From Chara braunii (Eukaryota > Streptophyta > Charophyceae > Charales > Characeae), in contig BFEA01000336.1 of NCBI GenBank assembly GCA_003427395.1, forward strand, positions 451,091 to 476,740: a DNA stretch of 25,650 bases. The letters run 5' to 3'. Made by a program: the position numbers and the translations under genes. Position 1 is the first letter of the stretch. The number at the start of each line of letters is the position of its first letter. The notes below the pieces were generated by a model that saw nothing but the letters and a program-made list of their open reading frames with translations, was not told the origin of the DNA and did no database searches. Shown here one piece after another: positions 19,702 through 25,650 of this stretch.

Positions 19702-20163
19702 TTTTTGGCCGGTCATTACATCTACTGATTTCAGACGGTTGGCGCCATCTGCAGTCTTGCGCCCGTTTTCAAAATCCTTCTTTTAGGACTTTCGAATTTC
19801 AGACACTTGTCGCCATCCGACATTCTGGCGTCCATTCTCAGACTTTCGATTTTCAGTTCTGGCCCTGAGGCATTTTCACTTTTGCCCTGAGGACCGTACT
19901 CGAGTCCGGTACTTATGTACGCACTCGCCCAGTACGGACACCGAGTTTTCAGCCTCAGTGCTTGTGTTCAGTGTGACTTTGCTTCGACATTGTGTTTGGC
20001 AATTCAAGACTGCGACTTTGCGACTCTGCCACTTTGTGTCTGCGTCCGTCGAGTTGTGTCGAGTCTGCATCGACTTGAGTGAGCGTGTGTGCGTGCTCTC
20101 ACTCTCCCTCTCACTCCCAGCCTCGCTGCTCTGGCTCTGCTTCATCACACTTCAATCCCCAAT
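19702..20163 (-). repeat. Diverged repeat, copy 2
   Basis: The partner of 16515-16947, with shared blocks in the same order, ending in tgctctcactctccctc and a degraded counterpart of the PBS region (ttcatcacacttcaatcccc). No LTR end follows it, so this copy is older or truncated. Strand is given by analogy with copy 1. Confidence 0.55.
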
Positions 20164-21152
20164 CTTGGACTTTCCGGATTTCAACCTTAACTGGCTGGTC
20201 ATGCTCTGCTTTCGACTCATCAGGAGAATTCATCGGCTGTTCCAGGACTGAGATGCTCACCAGACTGGACTGACAGGACTCACTGACAAACTGGGCCTAC
20301 AGGACATGCTGCCTAGACCTAGCTATCCTAACTACCAGACTGTGCTATTGCGAATGGGACTTCAGTACTCTGGGACCGGTCCTTGGGACAGGACACAGAT
20401 ACACATGAAATAATTTCACCAATGTCTGTTTCTTCTTTGTTTTCCTTTCCACAATCACGGTGTGAGGAGTCGTGTCCACATCATGCTCAACTGACATGCA
20501 TTCAATGGACATTAACAGACCTGACAATGAGGTTAGTTACAGAGCTCTGGTTCACCAATGGCCATCGCAGATTACATCAGCACCAAAGATTGCGGCACAT
20601 ACCTGTTATCAGTCCGAACATGTATCGGGTGCGATTTGGACACCTTGCAACGACAGATCAGAGCGACAGATGTCACAAACACAACGAGATAAATCATTAT
20701 CCTGCCACAGTGAAAAATCCTGTAAAGTATTGCAAATAGAGTTCAACAAAAACAGCCACAAAGTGAACTCAAATGAATGATACTATCCTGGTCTAATGAA
20801 TGATCCCACTGAGTTTTATGAAACACAAGCAGAGAACACAAGACGACAATTCAACGTCCCACTAAAAGCTGTGAATGATAATCACTTTTTACTTCAACCA
20901 CACTCCTACTCGTATCCCTAAAAGTTCAACCTTCAAACCATGTGCCCTTAATCCCAACCCTAACAATGTGACATATCCATCATCTGTCAGCCACAGTACA
21001 TAGATAAATATACATAAGTGGCCATGTTGTGCCTGCAGTGTAGTATTTCCTGGGGGCAAACATTCCTTTGTTTCGTGGGGCTTTGCTGGCTTTTGAGGGT
21101 GGTGCGCACTGAAAATCTCTAGACTCTTCAATCTGATGTGGGCAAGTGATAG
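20164..21152. other. Stretch with no recognisable feature before element C
   Basis: About 1 kb of mixed composition, AT-richer from 20400 to 21020. No coding region on either strand shows family motifs, and I see no repeats of note. It ends with GATAG directly before the element C LTR, which would be the left half of a 5-bp target duplication; the right half lies outside the window. Confidence 0.5.
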
Positions 21153-21189
21153 TGTTACATGCTGCGCCTGCAACAGGCTGCACAGGCCA

Positions 21190-21490
21190 TTTTCAGGCGC
21201 ATGTCATTTTCAGCCTGAAAGCCAGAAAACGAGGGCCTACAGACCCCGTGTTGTTTTCAGGCCAAAAGCCTGAAAACAAGGGCCTACAGGCCCCGTGTCA
21301 GTTTCAGCCTGAAAGCCTACAGGCCCCGTGTCAGTTTCAGCCTGAAAGCCTGAAAACAAGGGCCTACAGGCCCCGTGTTGTTTCAGCCTGAAAGCCTGAA
21401 AACGAGGGCCTACAGGCCCTGTGTCATTTCAGGCTAAATCAGGGCCTTTCCGGCCCTGAGTATTTTCAGCCTGAAACTGAGGGCCATTTT
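21190..21490. repeat. Palindrome-rich tandem array in the element C LTR
   Basis: About five imperfect units of roughly 48 bp carry GGGCCTACAGGCCCCGTGT and a TTTCAG...CCTGAAA block. Each half can fold on itself: TTTTCAGGC-CAAAA-GCCTGAAAA near 21250 gives a 9-bp stem, and GGGCC-TACA-GGCCC a 5-bp stem. The array sits in the U3 part, upstream of the TATA box. Unit lengths vary and one unit is shortened. Confidence 0.85.
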
Positions 21491-21646
21491 CAGGCCCTCA
21501 TCAGTCCGACCTGCCCTGGCACCAGACCAGGGTTTTAGCTCAGGCCATTTTTGGCCTATTTTCAATACAACCTTTGTTTGAGCTTCAACCCCAGGGTCCG
21601 GCACGTTTTGGCATTGGCAAGAGCAGCCTCCTGGACGGGCCAGCAC

Positions 21647-21654
21647 TATATAAG
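21647..21654 (+). promoter_or_regulatory. Element C LTR TATA box
   Basis: TATATAAG stands in a GC-rich setting about 490 bp into the LTR, after the repeat array. Its place fits a pol II promoter at the U3-R boundary, with transcription expected to start about 25-35 bp downstream. No mapped start can be inferred from sequence alone. Confidence 0.6.
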
Positions 21655-22594
21655 ACTGGCCCGCCCTGCAGGCTGCAGTTAGTTGGGAGGTAGTTCATAG
21701 GTACTTCCCAGGCACTTCACGTGCAGTTCAGGAGGCAGGAGGTAGTCTTCAGGATTCGGCAGCTGCACTCTGGAGGAGCGCTGCAGGAGTAGTATTAACG
21801 CTAGCAGTAGTCTTCAGCACTGGGCCCTTTGTAGCGTTAGCAGTAGTCTTCAGCGCTGGGCGCCATAGCTAGAGTAATACTAGAGAGAGAGAGATTGGGC
21901 GGAGGCCAGGGATACTTACCTGCAGCGCCGTTGCTCCAGCTTCGTCTTCGAGGTACCTGCAGCACAGCGCCATCTTCACAGGTTAGTACCTGACACATGA
22001 GAGAGAGAGTTNTTCTTCTTCCTCTTCTCANNCCACCATCTCCTTCTCACCCTCCCGCTATCTGACTTCACTGCATCAGCAGACTACGAGAGAGAGAGAG
22101 AGAGCTTGGTGACATTTGGATCCAGACTTGACATTGGACTTCAGACATATCGAAGAGGGATTATTTGGGACTTGAAACGAGACTTGGTGTTGACAAATTT
22201 CCCATCTCCCCCTTCCTCTTCTTCGTCTGATCCCCTCCTCTTCGTCTGTGTATGTCTGGACCCGGCGCCTCTTTCCTTTGTATAGCGCCAGGCTCCTTCA
22301 CACCTTGTGATGGACATGATGCATGTTTGGTCTGCGTTTAAACATTGATTGGGCTATCATTTGCATTCTAGCATTCTGCTTCGCTATCTTGTGCTACGTG
22401 AATGAGGTCAGTCCCGGTCAGGTCAGGACTTGTATCTAAAGTCTTCCCTGCGCCATAAAAGCACCATTTTGTATGTATCGGAATGCACATTGCTTGTTGA
22501 GATTCTACTTGCACTGCATTGTCCATTCAGTCCTTTTTCTCACATTGCGGATCCTCCGTTATTATGTACATCGCCCAACTGGGCATGTAACAGT

Positions 22595-22606
22595 TGGTAT
22601 CGGAAC
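22595..22606 (+). promoter_or_regulatory. Element C primer-binding site, tRNA-iMet type
   Basis: TGGTATCGGAAC lies 2 nt after the LTR end and matches the plant initiator-tRNA-Met complement (TGGTATCAGAGC) at 10 of 12 positions. It confirms the LTR end and plus-strand orientation. Confidence 0.82.
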
Positions 22607-23412
22607 ACCGCACGTGAATCAGGACAACCTGATCCGACACGTGTGCGGGGACTAGGTTGCTGATTAGTTTTGATTGATTGGTTAGAGCACACTAGTTAGC
22701 CCCCAAAATCACGATTTTGACCTCACTGCCAAAAGTCAAAATTTTTTTGTTTTCTTGGATTTTGTTTTCTCGCTATTTTTGTTGTGGAAAATCGCAATAT
22801 AAAAGGGCCTTTACCCGATATAGGCCTCAGGCCTTGTAAAAATAAAGCAGCACGGGCCTTGAAAAAGTAAAGCATTGTGAAAAGGTATCTTGCCAGGGCT
22901 CAGGTTAAGTTCTCTACCAACAGGCACATTTAAATCTAGGCAAAGGGCATTGTCAAAGGACTTACCTGTTCACCAGGAGCTGTGTATGTCATGTCTGTTC
23001 GGATAAGAGTGTGTCTGTAAGTGCAGGCAGTGTACCTGTTCGTGCAAAGGAAAGTGTCTGTTCGTTGAGAGTTGTGCCTGTCCAAAAGTAAAGTCAATAG
23101 GCACAGTCCCAGTTTTGGTCTAAGTCAAGGGGTCAGTCCAGATCCAGACTTTCAAGTCCAAATACAGGCCGAGAGGCCTCAGCAGCAGCTGAACTTCATT
23201 GGGACTCTACTGGGACACATGCAATGCAGGGTCTGGGACAAAGGGAAGGCCGAATTGAGCCAATGCAGACCCAGCAAGGAGTAGTCAGCACTATAAAGAA
23301 AGCTGCCTGCCTCATTCCTCGCCAGATCTCCACTGGCTGCAATGCGTGGAAGTGCTGGTGCACTTGTGCGCTGAGTCAGGAGGAGCAGCGCTGGAGGTAG
23401 AAGCTGCGCTGA
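22607..23412 (+). other. Element C untranslated leader
   Basis: About 800 bp between PBS and the first gag-like ATG. No frame here shows capsid-domain segments; an open stretch at 23072-23284 is unrecognised. TATAAAAGGGCC near 22799 and TATAAAG near 23292 are TATA-like, but nothing else supports promoters. A TGA stop directly precedes the gag ATG at 23413, so gag as annotated does not extend upstream in that frame. Confidence 0.6.
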
Positions 23413-23838
23413 ATGGAGGAAGAAGACTGTACGCTGGAGGGGAGTTACGCGGCTGTTGCAGCCCGCGGGGGAGGGCGTCAAGGAAGAGGGCTTGGCCGAG
23501 GAAGAGGTCGCGGCCGTGGTGGACTAGGATACGACACCCAGAGGGGTGGTGGTGAAGGAAGCCACTACGTGGGAGCAAGGGGAAATGGTCCCTCATACGG
23601 TGGCCGTGGTTCTTACTCCACCTGGGGTAGAGGAAGAGGCTCATGGTACAACAAGTGGGATAAGCCATACCCACCACATCCAGGCCTACCCGAAGGGGAG
23701 CCTTGGAAAGAGTTGGGAATTACAGAAAAAGTCTGGGCCGAAAGGAAGAAGGCAGATCAATGTCTCAAATGTGGGGACCCCGACCACATTGTCCCCTATT
23801 GCCCTGACTATAGGGGGGCAAAAGGGAACAACCAATAG
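23413..23838 (+). CDS. Element C short gag: RGG-rich nucleocapsid with CCHC zinc knuckle
   Basis: The 141-residue frame starts at ATG 23413 (MEEEDCTLEGSYAAVAARGG), immediately after an in-frame TGA. Residues 18-78 are rich in Arg-Gly and Gly-Tyr (GRGLGRGRGRGRGG, RGSYSTWGRGRGSWYNKW), as in RNA-binding RGG regions. A WKELGITEKVWAERKK linker and one zinc knuckle follow at 23761-23802 (CLKCGDPDHIVPYC, C-X2-C-X4-H-X4-C). The N-terminal capsid domain seen in elements A and B is missing, so this is either a deleted gag or only its nucleocapsid part. It ends at TAG 23836-23838 and overlaps the protease frame, which is -1 relative to it. Confidence 0.75.
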   Translation: MEEEDCTLEGSYAAVAARGGGRQGRGLGRGRGRGRGGLGYDTQRGGGEGSHYVGARGNGPSYGGRGSYSTWGRGRGSWYNKWDKPYPPHPGLPEGEPWKELGITEKVWAERKKADQCLKCGDPDHIVPYCPDYRGAKGNNQ

Positions 23839-24371
23839 AGGTGTCAGTTGCCTCTACCGGGGCTTCGAATGTTGAAAAATCAGAATCCTCCCATTCGAAG
23901 GCCCCAATGGCAGAAACTGAAGAGGAAGGAAGTCCCCATCTAGTGCACTGTCCAGAGGTGGCAAACGTATGCACCTCTCGAGATGGATCCCTCGCTGGCG
24001 TGGGTGATGAGTTGGCCGCTCGTCGCCAAGCCTGGACTGAAATGCGTAAAAAGAAAGGACATCTAATAATTGCAGATCTAGAAATAAATCGAGTTAGAGT
24101 AGGAGGTATGATAGACAGCGGGTCTGCACACAGTTATATTAGTAAAAGAGGTTTGCAGAAACTGTGTCTTGGGCTTAAAGTTAAGAAGTTAGATGAGCCC
24201 ATTGTAAGTAAGTTGGCGAATAGTAGTGAAACTGTAATGGATCGATATATCGAGGGAGTACAAGTATACTTTCGGCTAGAGGCAGAGGGGAAGGTGGAAC
24301 GCGTTCTCCACTCTCTGACCTTCTTGGTGGAGGGTAACTTGCCCTTTGATGTGTTGCTAGGAATGGATTAG
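23814..24371 (+). pseudogene. Element C protease
   Basis: The frame opens after TAG 23811-23813, overlapping the end of gag in the -1 frame, and has no ATG near its start. After an acidic, poorly conserved N-terminal region comes LIIADLEINRVRVGGMIDSG followed by SAHSYISKRGLQ; Asp-Ser-Gly is a normal retropepsin active-site triad. The second conserved block is LPFDVLLGMD. A TAG at 24369-24371 cuts the frame exactly where related elements have Trp or a similar residue (here GMD, stop, GEAAHADL); TGG to TAG would explain it. The same frame is open beyond. Confidence 0.87.
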
Positions 24372-25132
24372 GGTGAGGCTGCACATGCGGATCTAAAGTT
24401 AAGGGAACATGAATGTTGGCTTCCAAGTCCGCAAGGAGGTAAGAAGAAAATCCGCCTCTATCATGAATCTGGAAAGGAAAGCAGCCTAGCTCACTGTTGT
24501 ATGAGTGCCCCAGCGTTCGCTCGCCATGTTAAGAAACATAACTTGTATGACCAAGTCTTTGTTACATATGTGCGCCCAGTAAAGGAAGGAGAAACAAAGG
24601 AAGAAGTCAGGTCCCAAGAGATTGAGAGGATCCTGAAAGAGTTCTCAGACGTGGCTGAAGCCCCAAGCGGTGTGGTGGAAAGACCCATCCACCACCGCAT
24701 TGATATCATTCCAAGGAGCGCGCCCCCGAAGGGGCCTATCTATCGTATGTCGCCCCAGGAATTGGATGAACTGCGAACCCAACTCAATGAGTTGTTGAAA
24801 AATGGTTGGATAAGACCTAGCCCCTCACCCTATGGTGCGCCTGTGCTCTTTGTGCCTAAAAAGGACAGCGGCGTTCGCATGTGTATAGATTATAGGAGGT
24901 TAAATAATATAACAGTGAAAAATGCCGAACCATTACCGCGAATAGACGATTTGCTGGATCGCGTGCAGGGAAGCAAAGTGTTCTCAAAGATTGATCTAAA
25001 ATCCGGCTACCATCAGATTGAGGTTGAGCCGGAAGACCAACATAAGACTGCCTTCAGGACGAGGTATGGGCATTACGAATTCATAGTTCTGCCCTTTGGT
25101 CTCACAAATGCCCCTGCCACTTTCCAAGAACA
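24372..25132 (+). pseudogene. Element C protease-RT linker and RT N-terminal half
   Basis: Same frame as the protease, after its TAG. The linker ([20 protein letters not shown]) leads into [81 protein letters not shown] and [13 protein letters not shown]. The first catalytic Asp (KIDL) is present. At about 25125-25133 the frame changes, so this frame ends 14 codons later in TGA without YLDD. The motifs match element A almost residue for residue. Confidence 0.92.
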
Positions 25133-25650
25133 ACGAACGAACTATTTCGTGAGTGGCTCGATAAGTCTGTTGTGATTTATCTAGACGATATTTTGATTTT
25201 CAGCAAAGATGAAAAAGAACATGCTGAGCACCTTCGACTTGTGCTAAATAAGCTAAGGGACGGAAAACTCAAGATAAACCCAAAGAAGTGTGAATGGGCT
25301 AAGCGTCAGGTTCTATACCTGGGACATGTGATTGATGGAGATGGGGTCAAACCGGGAGATGCAAAGATAGCAGCAATCAGAGATTGGCCGAACCCCCGCA
25401 CCTTGACTGACTTGCGGTCGTTCCTTGGGTTAGCCAACTACTATCGAAAGTTCGTAAGACACTTTACGATAATAGTTGCTCCCCTTCGCCGATTGCTTAA
25501 GAAAGAAGTAATTTGGAAGTGGGATTCAAACTGCACTATGTCTTTCAAGCGTCTAAAAAAGTGTTTGATTAATTATCCGGTTCTCAAAGTGGCGGACCCT
25601 TCCTTACCTTTCGTGGTCACGACCGACGCTAGTCAATATGGTATAGGTGT
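25133..25650 (+). pseudogene. Element C RT C-terminal half and start of RNase H
   Basis: Read in a new frame, this segment opens [20 protein letters not shown]; the catalytic YLDD is at 25178-25189. It continues with KKCEWAKRQVLYLGHVIDGD, FLGLANYYRKFVRHF, and the start of RNase H (LPFVVTTDASQYGIG) at the window edge. No stop occurs in these 518 bases, so apart from the frame change this half is well preserved. Confidence 0.92.

Larger units (their letters stand above)
21153..22592 (+). repeat. Element C 5' LTR with perfect 10-bp inverted ends
   Basis: The LTR starts TGTTACATGC (21153-21162) and ends GCATGTAACA (22583-22592), exact reverse complements, followed after 2 nt by the PBS. No second copy is in view, so boundaries rest on the termini and PBS. 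Inside are a hairpin-rich tandem array (about 21190-21480), a TATATAAG box (21647-21654), several GA microsatellites (near 21873, 21998 and 22085) and Ns at 22012 and 22031-22032. At 1.44 kb it is a large LTR. Confidence 0.85.
21153..25650 (+). mobile_element. Element C: 5' portion of a Ty3/gypsy LTR retrotransposon
   Basis: Plus-strand element cut by the window edge. It consists of 5' LTR (21153-22592), PBS (22595-22606), leader, short gag with RGG-rich region and zinc knuckle, protease, RT, and the start of RNase H. RT motifs match element A closely, so both come from one lineage though on opposite strands. A TAG at 24369 and a frame change near 25131 break the pol frame, so this copy is probably inactive. 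Integrase and the 3' LTR should follow beyond the window. Confidence 0.92.

Noticed and set aside
21190-21490. CRISPR-like array
   Set aside because: The repeats are contiguous and imperfect with no unique spacers of even length, lie inside a eukaryotic LTR and have no cas genes nearby.
23285-23310. Second TATA-like box (TATAAAG) upstream of element C gag
   Set aside because: A single short match inside the leader with no other promoter evidence.

Overview
The window is eukaryotic repeat DNA made almost entirely of LTR retrotransposons of the Ty3/gypsy class. I see no host gene, rRNA, tRNA, CRISPR array or prokaryotic operon. All three primer-binding sites resemble the initiator tRNA-Met type common in plants, and the proteins are plant- or streptophyte-type gag-protease-RT-RNase H-integrase polyproteins. 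A large plant or charophyte-type algal genome is the best fit; the species is a guess I cannot settle from sequence. Scattered single Ns show a draft assembly.

Layout. (1) 1-566 is an AT-rich tract. (2) 567-9594 is element A, a full-length Ty3/gypsy element on the minus strand. It has two LTRs of about 1.03-1.05 kb (567-1600 and 8550-9594), a PBS, a 1.37 kb leader, gag, zinc knuckle, protease, RT, RNase H, integrase with a chromodomain-like tail, and a PPT. Several stops and frame changes break it. (3) 9595-10158 continues the AT-rich tract that A was inserted into. (4) 10177-15506 is element B on the plus strand, a C-rich and heavily frameshifted chromovirus relic ending in a clear chromodomain. 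It is followed by noncoding DNA with a 53-bp tandem repeat, a PPT, and the start of a 3' LTR at 16455. No 5' LTR is visible. (5) 16500-21152 is a patchwork of decayed repeats: a minus-strand LTR end with PBS (relic M), a diverged repeat pair, and a 202-bp tandem duplication. (6) 21153-25650 is the 5' part of element C on the plus strand: a 1.44 kb LTR with perfect 10-bp inverted ends and a hairpin-rich repeat array, PBS, leader, a short gag lacking a recognisable capsid region, protease, RT and the start of RNase H. C runs off the window.

A and C belong to related lineages, with nearly identical RT core motifs; B is a separate chromovirus lineage. In a working element, gag forms the particle, protease processes the polyprotein, RT/RNase H copies RNA primed from the PBS and PPT, and integrase (with chromodomain in B) inserts the cDNA. 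Every copy here is broken and probably inactive. I found no convincing new biological system. The most unusual points are the Asp-Thr-Gly to Asp-Ile-Gly change in the proteases of both A and B, possible -1 frameshift windows in C and A, the capsid-less gag of C, and the hairpin array in the C LTR.
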